Assembly (NCBI RefSeq): GCF_947387555.1
Contig: NZ_CANDNZ010000004.1
Coordinates: 62,001-126,000, forward strand
DNA length: 64,000 nt
From: Thalassomonas sp. RHCl1
GTDB taxonomy: Bacteria > Pseudomonadota > Gammaproteobacteria > Enterobacterales > Alteromonadaceae
Direction: 5' to 3'
Position numbers and translations under genes: made by a program
Notes under the pieces: generated by a model
Databases searched by the model: none
The model's input: only the letters and a program-made list of their open reading frames with translations
What the model was told of the DNA's origin: nothing
Part shown: positions 9,106 through 18,391 of the stretch, one piece after another
Position numbering within the stretch: the first letter of the stretch is position 1
Layout of the letters: the number at the start of each line of letters is the position of its first letter

Positions 9106-10608
9106 ATGACAGACCTACTCACAAAGCAGCAGTATCAGGCACTCGCAGACGAGTTAACCTTGCCTGTAAAGGCCTTTATTAACGGCGAATTTGTTGATGC
9201 CGTTGACGGCAACACTATGCCCAGCATCAACCCGGCAACCGGTCAGGTGCTGGCTGAAATCGCCGCCTGTAACCGCAAAGATGTCGATATCGCCGTGGCC
9301 AATGCCAAAGCGGTTTTTGAGCGCGGCGACTGGGCGAACTTACACCCCAGCGACCGTAAAAAAGCGATCTTAAGGTTTGCTCAGCTGATTGAAGAAAATG
9401 CCACCGAGCTGGCTGTGATGGAAGCCCTGGAAGCGGGAAAACCCATCCACGAATGTGTAAAAACCGATTTGCCGGAAACCGTGCATTGCCTGCAATGGCA
9501 TGGCGAAGCCACCGATAAGTTATACCAGCAGTTATCCCCTTCCGGCGACGATAAGCTCGGTATGATAGTGCGCGAGCCTTTAGGTGTGGTGGGTTGTGTC
9601 TTACCCTGGAACTTCCCGCTAATGATGGCGGCATGGAAACTAGGACCGGCACTGGCATGCGGCAACTCGGTGATCATTAAACCGGCAGAAAGCACCAGCA
9701 TGACCACTTTGCGTCTGGCGGAACTCGCCCTGGAAGCGGGCATCCCTGCCGGAGTCTTTAATGTTTTACCCGGCCTGGGGCCGGATGTCGGCGAACCGTT
9801 AGGCTTGCATCCGGATGTGCAGATTGTCGCCTTTACCGGTTCCACCAATACCGGCAAACGTTTCCTGGAATATTCGGCAAAAAGCAACTTAAAACGCATC
9901 GTACTCGAATGTGGCGGCAAAAGCCCGAGTGTGGTGCTAAGTGATGCCGAAAACCTGGATTCTGTGGCGGAAAACATCGCCGCTGCCGCCTTGTGGAACA
10001 TGGGACAAAACTGTACTGCCAATTCCCGCATCATTATCCACAAAGCCTTAAAGGCCGAGCTCACCGGGAAAATCATCGAAAAAATGGCCGACTGGCAAAC
10101 CGGCGACCCTCTCGATCCCCAGTTTATGCTAGGGGCCATTATCAACCGCGGCCAGTACGATAAAATACTGACTTATATTGAAACCGGCATTACTGAAGGC
10201 GCTACCCTGCTCATGGGCGGCGCACCGATTAAACTTAATGACGGCTTATTTATCGCGCCGACCTTATTTGATCAGGTAACCCCGGAGATGACGATAGCGG
10301 TTGAGGAAATCTTCGGCCCGGTATTTTGCCTGATGGAAGCCGAGTCTGACGACCATGCGCTCGAGCTTGCCAACCAAAGCTGTTACGGCCTGCAGGCCTC
10401 TTTATATACCGCCAATGTTAAAAAGGCCCATCGCTATGCCCGTAAACTCCAGGCAGGTACGGTATCGGTAAACTGTTTCTCCGAAGGGGATATCAGCACA
10501 CCTTTTGGCGGTTTTAAGCAGTCGGGATTTGGCGGCCGGGACAACTCGCTCCAGGCCCATGATCAATACAGTGAAGTGAAAACCGTCTGGCTTGATTTAG
10601 CCGACTAA
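9106..10608 (+). CDS. Aldehyde dehydrogenase, probable 2-oxoglutarate semialdehyde dehydrogenase
   Basis: 500-residue NAD(P)-dependent aldehyde dehydrogenase of full length. General base E268 is in LECGGKSP and nucleophile C303 is in GQNCTANSR. The cofactor segment LPWNFPL and the substrate-tunnel EEIFGPV are intact. By position it should oxidise 2-oxoglutarate semialdehyde to 2-oxoglutarate, the last step of hydroxyproline degradation. By sequence alone it resembles PuuC-like dehydrogenases acting on gamma-glutamyl-gamma-aminobutyraldehyde, so it may be broad-range. GAGGGAC sits ahead of the ATG. A 254-codon open frame on the opposite strand inside this gene is a shadow. A rho-independent-type hairpin follows. 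Confidence 0.88.
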   Translation: MTDLLTKQQYQALADELTLPVKAFINGEFVDAVDGNTMPSINPATGQVLAEIAACNRKDVDIAVANAKAVFERGDWANLHPSDRKKAILRFAQLIEENATELAVMEALEAGKPIHECVKTDLPETVHCLQWHGEATDKLYQQLSPSGDDKLGMIVREPLGVVGCVLPWNFPLMMAAWKLGPALACGNSVIIKPAESTSMTTLRLAELALEAGIPAGVFNVLPGLGPDVGEPLGLHPDVQIVAFTGSTNTGKRFLEYSAKSNLKRIVLECGGKSPSVVLSDAENLDSVAENIAAAALWNMGQNCTANSRIIIHKALKAELTGKIIEKMADWQTGDPLDPQFMLGAIINRGQYDKILTYIETGITEGATLLMGGAPIKLNDGLFIAPTLFDQVTPEMTIAVEEIFGPVFCLMEAESDDHALELANQSCYGLQASLYTANVKKAHRYARKLQAGTVSVNCFSEGDISTPFGGFKQSGFGGRDNSLQAHDQYSEVKTVWLDLAD

Positions 10609-10628
10609 CGTGAAAAGTTTGCAGTTTT

Positions 10629-10671
10629 AACAACACCGCGCCATTTTTCTCCCTGTGGCGCCGGTGTTGTT
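10629..10671. terminator. Terminator hairpin between convergent genes
   Basis: Arms AACAACACCGCGCCA and TGGCGCCGGTGTTGTT pair almost perfectly, with one bulged base, around a T-rich loop, and are followed by TATTTTAAAC. It lies between the aldehyde dehydrogenase and the minus-strand YCII gene and may serve both. Confidence 0.75.
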
Positions 10672-10706
10672 ATTTTAAACATGCCCTACAACTGAGTTTT
10701 ATTTGC

Positions 10707-11024
10707 TTAACCCGGCATCTTGATGAGCTCAGACACCTCAAGCGAACCTTTTACCTCAAGAAAAGGACAATCCCCGGCGATTGCCAGCGCCGCTTCGATA
10801 GAGTCCGCTTCAATGATGGTATAACCCGACATGGCCGTGGTACTGACGGCAGTCACCTTGCCGTCGGGATGAACGGTATGGGTGTTTTTTATCGGGTTGG
10901 CGGGGCTGATGGCCGCATCTGCCAGCGATGACAGCCAGGCCTGGTATTTGGCGAAGTGCTGCTTGCCTTCTTCCGGGGTGGACGGCTGCTCGCCGCCAAG
11001 GTAAGTGATCAAAAACTGAGGCAT
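10707..11024 (-). CDS. YCII-related domain protein
   Basis: 105-residue single-domain protein of the YCII/DGPF-like ferredoxin fold. Family features are the opening MPQFLITYLGGE, the PANPIKN segment and the GYTIIEADSIEAALAIAGDCPF block. AAGGAGAAAGG immediately precedes the ATG at 11024. Members are small cytosolic proteins, some next to sigma factors or degradative enzymes, with poorly defined roles. No partner is adjacent here and no function is proposed. Confidence 0.85.
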   Translation of the reverse strand: MPQFLITYLGGEQPSTPEEGKQHFAKYQAWLSSLADAAISPANPIKNTHTVHPDGKVTAVSTTAMSGYTIIEADSIEAALAIAGDCPFLEVKGSLEVSELIKMPG

Positions 11025-11132
11025 TCCTTTCTCCTTTATTTCGCTAATGACCTGATAATAATAGCTGTTTATTTGCCATTACCTGTATGCTCATGTTTTA
11101 TTTGCTCTGGTGCCGACTCTCCCTGGCAACCT

Positions 11133-11825
11133 TTATTTATAAAACCGCTCACATAAACCGGCAAAAACCTGACCGGCATCAGCTTCGATAATATCGCCAT
11201 GGGTCACCACAATCCGGTCAAAATTCCAGTTTTTGACCCGGGTAACAAAGGAGGCAAAATCGGTTTTATTTTTAATGGTAAAACCCATTTTCAGCGGCGG
11301 TGCCACACACTTGCCTTTAAAACCCAGGGGACGGAAGATACATTTAGTGATCACACCTGCCAGGCCGGGCGGAGTTTCATCACTGTGGTTCTGGATAAAG
11401 TCGGTGACGATCAGTGATTTGGTTTTTTTATGAAAAAATACCGATTCATTAAAAAATGACACCCCGGGCATATATTCGCGCTCAAGATCATCACGCCAGA
11501 TATTATCAAAAGCCTCATCAAGCAAGTGATATTGACTCAGGCCTAACTTCTTCGGAATGCCGCCACTGACATAAAGCCCGGCCTCGGGAAAAGCGTCCTG
11601 CCATTGCTGCAGCCAGGAATTATGGCCGTTGCTGGCACCAACAATAAAAGCAACCTGCCCCTGGGCTTCAACCTCCTGCTTTAACTCAGGGGAAAGCGCC
11701 GTCGGAGAATGCAGCCATAACCGGCCGTCGCTTAACCTGACAATGGTCATGCGCAGTCTCAACGGCGCCCCCGCCATGCTCATCACATCTTCATGAACCC
11801 AGATATCTTCTCCGATATTTCTCAT
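11133..11825 (-). CDS. DUF4336 (metallo-beta-lactamase-like) protein
   Basis: 230 residues from the ATG at 11825. That start has AAGGAAAG eight bases upstream and gives the typical MRNIGEDIWVHED beginning; an upstream ATG at 11867 only adds an unlikely 14-residue extension. The DUF4336 family has a degenerate metallo-beta-lactamase fold. Visible elements are WLHSPTALSPELKQEV, an IVGASNGHN loop, LIVTDFIQNH, and VVTHGDIIEADA near the C-terminus. The canonical HxHxDH metal motif is absent, so catalysis is doubtful. Cytosolic; role unknown. Confidence 0.82.
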   Translation of the reverse strand: MRNIGEDIWVHEDVMSMAGAPLRLRMTIVRLSDGRLWLHSPTALSPELKQEVEAQGQVAFIVGASNGHNSWLQQWQDAFPEAGLYVSGGIPKKLGLSQYHLLDEAFDNIWRDDLEREYMPGVSFFNESVFFHKKTKSLIVTDFIQNHSDETPPGLAGVITKCIFRPLGFKGKCVAPPLKMGFTIKNKTDFASFVTRVKNWNFDRIVVTHGDIIEADAGQVFAGLCERFYK

Positions 11826-11881
11826 AATACGGCTTTCCTTATCGTGATCCCCAGTGAAAACAGGCAAATGGCCAATTTAGG

Positions 11882-12652
11882 CTAAACCTGCTGCAACTTA
11901 TCACAGCTTGCTGTTTTATTTAGGTATTGTGACACTATATATTGAATTTTTTGTTTTAACCAATCCGGTCCGGCATCCGACATATCATTATGTCTGGCAT
12001 CGGCTATTCTCACCACACAACTGCCAAACAACTTTTGTTCGCCAGGGGTTGGCAACACCCCTTTATCGGCAGCAAAGTCACTGGCACGCACAGAAAGCAC
12101 CGAGATATCCTTGGTTTTTGGCAGTGCTACCCTGCGGTGATCTAGGGTAATAATGCTGTTAATATAAGCCTTATGCTTTTCGTTTAACCAGCCATTGGCC
12201 AGCCAGGCAGAGATATCGCCGCCGTTGGAATGCCCCGCCAGGGTGAGGGCATCAAAATTATAACCGGGTAACTTCTGCTTTAAGGTTTGTTGTATAAAGG
12301 CTAACGTCACTGCGCCCCGCTGCCAGTTCTCGCTGCGGGTTTCAAATAAGTTCCCGCTGACAGACAAGGCCGGATCGCCAGGTAATTCATGACCGATAGC
12401 CACCACCAGATACCCTGATTGGGTAAAGGTTTCGGCCAAAAAAGTATATTCGCCGTGGGCAACGCCGTAACCGGCACTCAACAGCACTACCGGGCAGGTA
12501 CTTGCCCGGGTACATAGCTGCTTATTCTTTGGATAATAAAGCTCGGTAGGTACTTGCCGGTTTCGCGACTTATCAACAAGGACAATATTTTCCGCCCGCG
12601 AGAAAAATGAAAAAACGAATGTGGTCAATAAAATAAAAGATGAAAACTTCAA
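11882..12652 (-). CDS. Exported alpha/beta hydrolase
   Basis: 256-residue alpha/beta hydrolase with an N-terminal signal peptide (about residues 1-20, ending S-R-A). The nucleophile elbow is GHSNGG. A C-terminal histidine in the RIADARHNDMSD segment may complete the triad. The oxyanion-type segment PVVLLSAGYGV precedes it. It resembles dienelactone-hydrolase/chlorophyllase-like lipases, and an exported esterase is the safest description. The start is a TTG at 12652 with GGAGT upstream. It stands alone between the DUF4336 gene and the deaminase-like gene. Confidence 0.8.
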   Translation of the reverse strand: MKFSSFILLTTFVFSFFSRAENIVLVDKSRNRQVPTELYYPKNKQLCTRASTCPVVLLSAGYGVAHGEYTFLAETFTQSGYLVVAIGHELPGDPALSVSGNLFETRSENWQRGAVTLAFIQQTLKQKLPGYNFDALTLAGHSNGGDISAWLANGWLNEKHKAYINSIITLDHRRVALPKTKDISVLSVRASDFAADKGVLPTPGEQKLFGSCVVRIADARHNDMSDAGPDWLKQKIQYIVSQYLNKTASCDKLQQV

Positions 12653-12803
12653 CGAATACTCCGTTTGTTTTAATAGTTGTTATTAAATAGCTTTACCAAT
12701 TCGCAAAGCATACTCTAGTTAGGCAGACAGTTAAAAGCGTAATAAATAAGTAGCTGATTTCATAAAAGATATAAACCCACCTTAAGCCGGTTAACCTTAA
12801 TGC

Positions 12804-14003
12804 TTATAAATCTTTAAAAGCTTTAAAATTGGCGACACTGTCGGCACGTTTGCGGGCAGTCACCCGTGTTTTAGGGAAGGTATCCGGCGAGCTAAATTGC
12901 GCTTTCATGCGGCCATGCACATGGGTATCTTCGGTGTTAGTGTATTTACCGGGAAATAAATTCCCCGTCTGGTAATGCTCGTCTTTAAAACGTCGCATCA
13001 CCAGCGGACTGCTTTCCCTGGTGGGAGATTGCGCCACCTGCTGCCTTGCCTGCTCGGTAACTTCGCACATAGCACAAGGCGGTTTGGTGCCTGCCACCAC
13101 CATATTCAGGTGATCCGGCGGTGGCGTATCTGAGAACACGGTAAAACCTCTGGCCGCCTTGGTACGTTCAACTTCCACATCGTGATGTTTTAACACATCT
13201 TCGACAATGCGCTGCTCGGCATGTTTACCTTTGGTATTGGTAGCCATGTCGATAGTACCGCCGCCCTTAAGGCTTGAGCGCAGGTTGCGGAACATGGAGC
13301 TGGTACTTTTTTGCCGGTTTTTAAGGCCATACATATAACTTTCGGCGCTGCCGGTACTGTCGGCATTTTGCTGCTCGTAATGGTCGGCAATTTCCTGGCG
13401 CGCCTGACCGGCAAAGTTACTGAAAACACTGTCATCGCTCACAAATTGATGCAGCTGGCTCAGGTGACGGGCCTGCTGATATCCGACGCGGGATTGCTCC
13501 AACAGTTTATCCCGCTCCTCATCACTTTCGGCAAATAACGCCTGGCTGACATAACCTTCTGACTGCCCTTCCAAGTCTTCAACCGTGCTTTTGACCAAAC
13601 TTTTATCTGACAGCAACTTTTGTAACTGGGCAGGAATATGACTGTCGTCTTCGGCATTGGTACCTATGATCAAACGTCCGCCGATAACAGTAGACTGGGC
13701 CTCCGGCGTATTGGCTTTTCTCTTGCGGCTTTTGTCGGTTTCCGAACTGCTTTTAAAAATATCATTGGCTATCAGGGCCGAGGTACTGGTCCAGCGCAGT
13801 ACCTGGGCAACCCGAGCTTCGCCGCTAAAATCCGTATGTTTTCCCAGCATATGCCCCTGCTGCAAAGTGGGATCTTCATTAAAGGTTGAAGGTTTATGGG
13901 CGTGAGCACCTTTTTCCGATACATTTATTACGGTGCTGGCGCTGCTGGTTTGCAGCGATTTCGGCAAAGGCCGGGAAACAAGTTTTGCCCTAGTCGTATC
14001 CAT
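12804..14003 (-). CDS. Orphan protein with predicted nucleic-acid/nucleoside deaminase-like domain
   Basis: 399-residue protein without signal peptide or membrane segment. The C-terminal half carries the zinc-site signature of the cytidine deaminase-like superfamily: KHAEQR (H261, E263) followed by KPPCAMC (C310, C313). A strand-turn-strand like segment, GGRLIIGTN, lies at 109-116 and could be the first strands of the fold, with a long helical Gln/Ser/Glu-rich insertion between it and the HAE helix. Residues 1-60 are low-complexity. Deaminase domains with this spacing occur in bacterial polymorphic toxins and effectors. No adjacent immunity-type gene or delivery domain was recognised. Deaminase fold is likely from the motif; substrate and toxin role are inference. 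Confidence 0.6.
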   Translation of the reverse strand: MDTTRAKLVSRPLPKSLQTSSASTVINVSEKGAHAHKPSTFNEDPTLQQGHMLGKHTDFSGEARVAQVLRWTSTSALIANDIFKSSSETDKSRKRKANTPEAQSTVIGGRLIIGTNAEDDSHIPAQLQKLLSDKSLVKSTVEDLEGQSEGYVSQALFAESDEERDKLLEQSRVGYQQARHLSQLHQFVSDDSVFSNFAGQARQEIADHYEQQNADSTGSAESYMYGLKNRQKSTSSMFRNLRSSLKGGGTIDMATNTKGKHAEQRIVEDVLKHHDVEVERTKAARGFTVFSDTPPPDHLNMVVAGTKPPCAMCEVTEQARQQVAQSPTRESSPLVMRRFKDEHYQTGNLFPGKYTNTEDTHVHGRMKAQFSSPDTFPKTRVTARKRADSVANFKAFKDL

Positions 14004-14133
14004 GGCACAGACAAGTCATTGGTTGAAAGTACGGGAGATAAGCAAAGCAATTAATATTCCAGCGCACACAGGGGGTTAGTCGTATGAATTAGCGCGTTAA
14101 AGACAGGTGATAACAATAAAAAAGGGTAAATTT

Positions 14134-14162
14134 TAACCCACAGGCACGCATCAGGTGGGTTA
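14134..14162 (-). terminator. Candidate terminator after the cupin gene
   Basis: Inverted repeat TAACCCAC / GTGGGTTA with a 13-base loop lies just beyond the cupin stop codon on the minus strand and runs into AAAATTTACCC. The stem is good but the T-run is weak. Confidence 0.5.
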
Positions 14163-14190
14163 TTGGCCGGTAAATACCGCTACTTGTGGC

Positions 14191-14586
14191 TTAAGTTGTT
14201 CCTGGAAATTCAATGCTGTGCTCTGTTGGCTGAGGTGTTATCGTCATCACCTTAACGCCGTCAGGTGATTCAAACCTGTGCCAAACACCTTGCGGGATCA
14301 CCAGTATCTGTCCGGCAGATAAACTATGAGCCTTTTCCCGGTTATTTTCCAAAAGAATAAGCCGGGTATTACCGGCTATCACTTGAACAAATTCGTCCCC
14401 TTGAGGATGCCTTTCCCATTCGCTAAAACCAGAGTAATCGGCAATATACACTCCTCCATCCCGATATTCGGATAATAAAGCAAAAGCATCTTTTGCCGCT
14501 TCATCTGTTGTTTCCGGTGTTCTGTTCTTTAATGGCTTAATACTTGAGAATTCATTTGCAATGGTAATGGCTACAGACTGCGGCAT
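14191..14586 (-). CDS. Cupin-domain protein
   Basis: 131-residue single-domain cupin. The conserved barrel motifs are visible: a first motif in SEWERHPQGDEFVQVIAGNTRLIL and a second in GQILVIPQGVWHRFESPDG. The two His and the Glu expected for a metal site are present (H in ERHP, E in DEF, H in WHRF). AAGGAA precedes the ATG. Likely cytosolic and metal-binding; the ligand or substrate is unknown. It lies upstream of the deaminase-like gene on the same strand, but 187 bp and a hairpin separate them. Confidence 0.8.
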   Translation of the reverse strand: MPQSVAITIANEFSSIKPLKNRTPETTDEAAKDAFALLSEYRDGGVYIADYSGFSEWERHPQGDEFVQVIAGNTRLILLENNREKAHSLSAGQILVIPQGVWHRFESPDGVKVMTITPQPTEHSIEFPGTT

Positions 14587-14924
14587 TTAATTATTCCTTC
14601 CTGGTGAATAACACTTTAATGATTTGAAAATAATAGCGATTTAAAGAGATAACAGCCAGACGATATTACGCAGCCTCCTTCATTATTCCCCCTGGTGCTT
14701 AAACAAAAGCGGATACGGATAATAAAACCTCGACAGCTCTTTTCTGACTCGTCTTAACTCGGCAATTGGCTCAAATTTAACCTGGCCCAACGCATAGCTC
14801 AATTAACAAAGCCACAGCTTCCTTTGCTGGCACTAGTGTACTCTACCGGCACAACAAAGGCAGCAAGTTGATGATCTACATAGCATACTGCCAGCTTAAG
14901 TGAGTTTTCACCTGGGCCTGTTAA
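14587..14924. other. Intergenic region without recognised features
   Basis: 338 bp between the cupin gene and the 3' end of the histidine kinase gene. No convincing ORF, RNA or strong terminator was seen. It presumably contains the cupin promoter. Confidence 0.5.
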
Positions 14925-16727
14925 TCAGCATTTAACATGAAATGAAAGCAGCATCGCCAGCCCGGGATCTCTTCTTTCCACCTTAATTTCTCCCTGCTGC
15001 GCCGATACCAGTTCATTCACTAAGGCCAGGCCTATCCCCGTTCCCTGGGTGGTCCGGGTTAATTCATCGCCGCCACGATAGAAAAGTTCAAAAATCTTAC
15101 TTTCCTGCTCCAGGGTTATTCCTTGACCATAGTCCCGTATTTCCATTTGGATCAGCTGCTTAGACTTGGGATGCCGGCGAAAGATAAAATCAATTTTTTG
15201 CCGGCCGGCATCATTGACCTGCTCCTGGTCAAAAAACTTAACGGCATTGTCAGTAATATTAATGATCACCTGGGAAAAGGCGTCTTTATCAACAAAAACC
15301 AGCATCTGCTCGGCGTCAGCTATTTCAACCATCATATTTTGCCGAAAGCCATGCTTGTCAATTATCGACGATGTTTTAGAGCGAATAATATCCAGTAAAA
15401 CCGTCAGCGGCGTATGCTCCGGCTGTACAGCCTGTTGCTGATGGCTAAGTTTAGAAAGCTGCAGAATATTATTGATCAAACGCGTCAGGCGCTCGCTTTC
15501 AGCATAGATAAACTCGTAATACTCTTTCTGATATTCTTCGGATATGACCGTGCCCTCTTTAAGCATTTGCGAATACATTTGAATGGAGGTAAGCGGGGTT
15601 TTTAGCTCATGGCTGACCGAAGAGACAAAGTTAAGCCTCTGCTCACCTAATGCCAGCTGCTTGACACTCAGACGATAAAAGCCATAACAGGCAGACAAAA
15701 TCGCCACAATCAGCACAATAATAAAAACGCTGCTATAGACCATAGCCGGTGTCATAGGGAGCGAGTTGGTCGACAGGGACAGGGAATAACCATCATAAGG
15801 CCAGCGCAGCATATTACTGTATATGACTTGTTGCTGAAAACGCGGATCTGCTTGTAACCCCTGACTCACTTTTACCTGGCCGTCAGCCAAGTTTTGGGAG
15901 AAAAAGTACTCAGCCCCTGTGGAGTAGTTTACATCCTCCAGTGTAACTAATACCGGGCTATCAAAGCTTCTGTGTGCCAGCTCATCGGCGAATAGTTGGG
16001 ACAGGTAAGGTTTGCGCTCCACCAGGTAACCCTGCAATCGCGTTTGCTCGGCCACAGGCACCACCCGGTAGAAAATAAAGTAACCGGGAATATCAAAAGC
16101 CATAGTAAATAAATACTGCTTTTCACCTAAGCCACGGTGGAGCAGTTGCTGTATTGTTTTGGATTGAGACAGGATCTGATAGATGTTAACTGCCGTTTCT
16201 TTGCGTACCAGCAATTCAGGGCCCAACGCCGGGTTTAACTTCTGCTCTGATAGCTGTTGCCCGACCTTATCCGCATCATCTCCAGACAGGCTGCTGTCGG
16301 ATAAAACATAGGGCCAGACCGGACTGTTAAAAGCTCCCTGGCTGTTATATTGAAAAAAACCGACTAGTCCGTTGAGTTGTTGCGAAATTTTTGGCTGGGC
16401 AAAGTCTAATTGCGCCAGAGGCGACAACACCTGCTGCGATTGCCGGGTAACCGGATTATACACCTGCTGATAATACTCAAATGCGTCCGCCGACAAGGCG
16501 TTGGTGAGCATTCTTCTTTTCGCCAAGGTTCTTTCTGTTACCTGAACCAGGCTGCTTGCTTCACGCTGATACTGTTCGAGTAAATTTTTCTCGATTTGCA
16601 AAAAACCGAAATACAGCAAGATCCCCAGGGGAATTAATAAAAACAGCAAAAAACCTATGGCTAAATAACGTAACCGGCGCAAGCGCTGAGCATAATTAAG
16701 TAATCGATTATTTGGAAAAAACCGCAC
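14925..16727 (-). CDS. Sensor histidine kinase
   Basis: 600-residue membrane-bound kinase of a two-component pair. Transmembrane helices lie at about 20-42 and 330-352 and bracket a roughly 285-residue periplasmic sensor region. The HisKA box SSVSHELKTPLTS contains the phosphorylated H373. The ATPase domain shows N, G1 and G2 boxes (NITDNAVKFF, DYGQGI, GTGIGLAL). The start is a GTG at 16727. The gene follows its response regulator with a 32-bp gap. The signal sensed is unknown, as the periplasmic region matches no named domain I can recognise. Confidence 0.92.
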   Translation of the reverse strand: MRFFPNNRLLNYAQRLRRLRYLAIGFLLFLLIPLGILLYFGFLQIEKNLLEQYQREASSLVQVTERTLAKRRMLTNALSADAFEYYQQVYNPVTRQSQQVLSPLAQLDFAQPKISQQLNGLVGFFQYNSQGAFNSPVWPYVLSDSSLSGDDADKVGQQLSEQKLNPALGPELLVRKETAVNIYQILSQSKTIQQLLHRGLGEKQYLFTMAFDIPGYFIFYRVVPVAEQTRLQGYLVERKPYLSQLFADELAHRSFDSPVLVTLEDVNYSTGAEYFFSQNLADGQVKVSQGLQADPRFQQQVIYSNMLRWPYDGYSLSLSTNSLPMTPAMVYSSVFIIVLIVAILSACYGFYRLSVKQLALGEQRLNFVSSVSHELKTPLTSIQMYSQMLKEGTVISEEYQKEYYEFIYAESERLTRLINNILQLSKLSHQQQAVQPEHTPLTVLLDIIRSKTSSIIDKHGFRQNMMVEIADAEQMLVFVDKDAFSQVIINITDNAVKFFDQEQVNDAGRQKIDFIFRRHPKSKQLIQMEIRDYGQGITLEQESKIFELFYRGGDELTRTTQGTGIGLALVNELVSAQQGEIKVERRDPGLAMLLSFHVKC

Positions 16728-16759
16728 TTTAACTATCTACCCTTTTCAATAACATCCCG

Positions 16760-17455
16760 TTAAACAACATACAGCTGATAGCCTTCACCGCGGTGGGTCA
16801 CTAAATGCCGGGGAGATTTGGGATCTGTCTCTATTTTCTTGCGGATTTTGGCGATATGGATATCAACCGTGCGCGTATCGATATCGCTGGTGGTTTTATA
16901 GCCCCATACCTGCCTGAGCAACTCATCGCGGGAAACAGGCTTATGCTGACGCTGCAGATAATCTAAGATCTCCACTTCGCGGCGGGTGTATTTTATTTTC
17001 TGCTGATAAGAACTGCCGGTAAGGGTTTGCGTACAAATAAACACACCATCACTGAGTACCAACTTATTATCAGTGCCGGTCCAGCCCGAACGCCTGATCA
17101 GAGCATTGACACGCAACACCAGTTCAGAAGTGGAAAACGGCTTGGCAACATAGTCGTCAGCGCCAAGCGTCAAACCGTTAATAATATCTTCTTCAGAATT
17201 TTTTGCCGTCAACATCATAATGGGCTGGGTGCGGGAGTGCTGCCTCAGCTTATTACAAATTTCAAAACCATTGATAGACGGCAGCATCACATCCAGGATA
17301 ATGCAGGCATACTGGTCGGCCAATGCCCGGGTTAAGCCTTTTTGGCCATCGCTCTCGCTTTCAACCTCATATCCGTGAAAGATAAATAAATCGGTCAGGC
17401 CTCTTAAGATATGGGGTTCGTCTTCTACGATAAGAAGTTTAGGTTTGATGCTCAA
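16760..17455 (-). CDS. OmpR-family response regulator
   Basis: 231-residue two-domain regulator. The receiver domain has the acidic pocket (EDE near residue 11), phospho-acceptor D55 in LDVMLPS, and the conserved T/K pair in MMLTAKNSEED. The C-terminal winged-helix DNA-binding domain contains TRREVEILDYL and a DTRTVDIHIAKIRKKI recognition region. The start is a TTG at 17455, supported by AAGGTAATAA just upstream. It is the first gene of the operon with the sensor kinase. Target genes are unknown. Confidence 0.94.
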   Translation of the reverse strand: MSIKPKLLIVEDEPHILRGLTDLFIFHGYEVESESDGQKGLTRALADQYACIILDVMLPSINGFEICNKLRQHSRTQPIMMLTAKNSEEDIINGLTLGADDYVAKPFSTSELVLRVNALIRRSGWTGTDNKLVLSDGVFICTQTLTGSSYQQKIKYTRREVEILDYLQRQHKPVSRDELLRQVWGYKTTSDIDTRTVDIHIAKIRKKIETDPKSPRHLVTHRGEGYQLYVV

Positions 17456-17716
17456 ATTATTACCTTATTGTTGTTATTGATACTGCCGGGAGAAGCATCC
17501 AGGGTGATTATATCCTAAGTGTTCAAGATACAGGGTTTGGGCAAAATCGCGTGTAAACTTTTGTAAAATCTCCCCCCGTCTAATTTTTACTTTTCCTGCC
17601 CGTTTTAACGTTAAGCACCTTTCTATAGTAGCCCTATCAGCACCTCTTTATAACAAGCATGAACATTAATACATCGAATAGATTATGGATATAGGTAGGC
17701 CGAATAAAAAAATAAA

Positions 17717-17866
17717 TTAAGTAAAAAAATACTGCTGATAATCAGCCTGTTAATCACATTAACCCTGATTTTATTCTTGCTGTTTAACCAAAGCCGACCC
17801 TCATACCAGGCCAATAAAGACAGCTTGTTAATCGCTACCGTGCAACTATCCCAAGCAGGAACCTAG
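17717..17866 (+). pseudogene. Possible gene remnant: N-terminal membrane-anchor fragment
   Basis: An open stretch of 49 codons reads KKILLIISLLITLTLILFLL, a classic signal/anchor helix, followed by about 20 soluble residues ending LLIATVQLSQAGT and a stop. There is no ATG or GTG at the expected start, and a stop lies just upstream. It looks like the beginning of an exported protein whose rest has been lost. This rests on composition only. Confidence 0.3.
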
Positions 17867-18061
17867 TGAAGGGTTACGCCATAGTTAGGACATTACTATG
17901 CAAATAACTAAGCAAATAACCAAGAAGTAATTAAAACTTGGACAGCCCAAATTGTATTGATGACTAAGCCAGGCTGGTGGCAGCGGTTAACTGCAGCCGC
18001 CCGGCTTATTGCTTATCAATAAAAAAACACCACGCTTTCAGGTATCCGGCTCTACATAAGC

Positions 18062-18331
18062 CTATTCAAGTGTGACATTCTTAAGTGTGATGATAATTTC
18101 TTCCTGATTTATCACAACACTGACTTTATGGCCAACAGGAAAACCGGCTTGTCGCAGCCACTTGCCCCTGAGCACAATGCAAGGTTCCAGATGAACCGGA
18201 ACATAGTTAATGCCGATACCGCGGGTTTTCCCTGCTGACTCGCAGGTGGTCTCCAACACGGTAAGTTGTCGATAAATAGGATATTTTACTTTTGCCGAGC
18301 CTGGCTCTGACGTATGATGACATTCAGCCAT
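18062..18331 (-). CDS. SymE-like toxin-family protein
   Basis: 89-residue protein matching the SymE toxin domain: P-C-I-V-L-R-G-K-W-L-R-Q-A-G-F-P-V-G-H-K then VSVVINQEEIIITL. SymE folds like an AbrB-type beta-barrel and in E. coli acts as an SOS-induced RNA-associated toxin controlled by an antisense RNA. The ATG at 18331 has CAGGAG upstream. A strong hairpin lies in the leader at 18366-18391. No partner antitoxin gene is visible. It sits at the edge of the AT-rich accessory region. Family assignment is good; toxicity is not shown. Confidence 0.75.
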   Translation of the reverse strand: MAECHHTSEPGSAKVKYPIYRQLTVLETTCESAGKTRGIGINYVPVHLEPCIVLRGKWLRQAGFPVGHKVSVVINQEEIIITLKNVTLE

Positions 18332-18365
18332 GACGTACTCCTGATTAGTTCGTTGTGGTTAGCGA

Positions 18366-18391
18366 CCTCTGAGTGTTGGCGCACTCAGGGG
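18366..18391. promoter_or_regulatory. Hairpin in the symE-like leader
   Basis: Arms CCTCTGAGTG and CACTCAGGGG pair over 10 bp (one G-T wobble) around a six-base loop, 35-60 bp upstream of the symE-like ATG. It could be a structured 5' leader, or the 3' end of an antisense RNA on the plus strand, the position expected for a SymR-like regulator. Confidence 0.4.

Noticed and set aside
9381-10145. 254-codon open frame on the minus strand
   Set aside because: Shadow of the aldehyde dehydrogenase gene; no family features and no ribosome-binding site.
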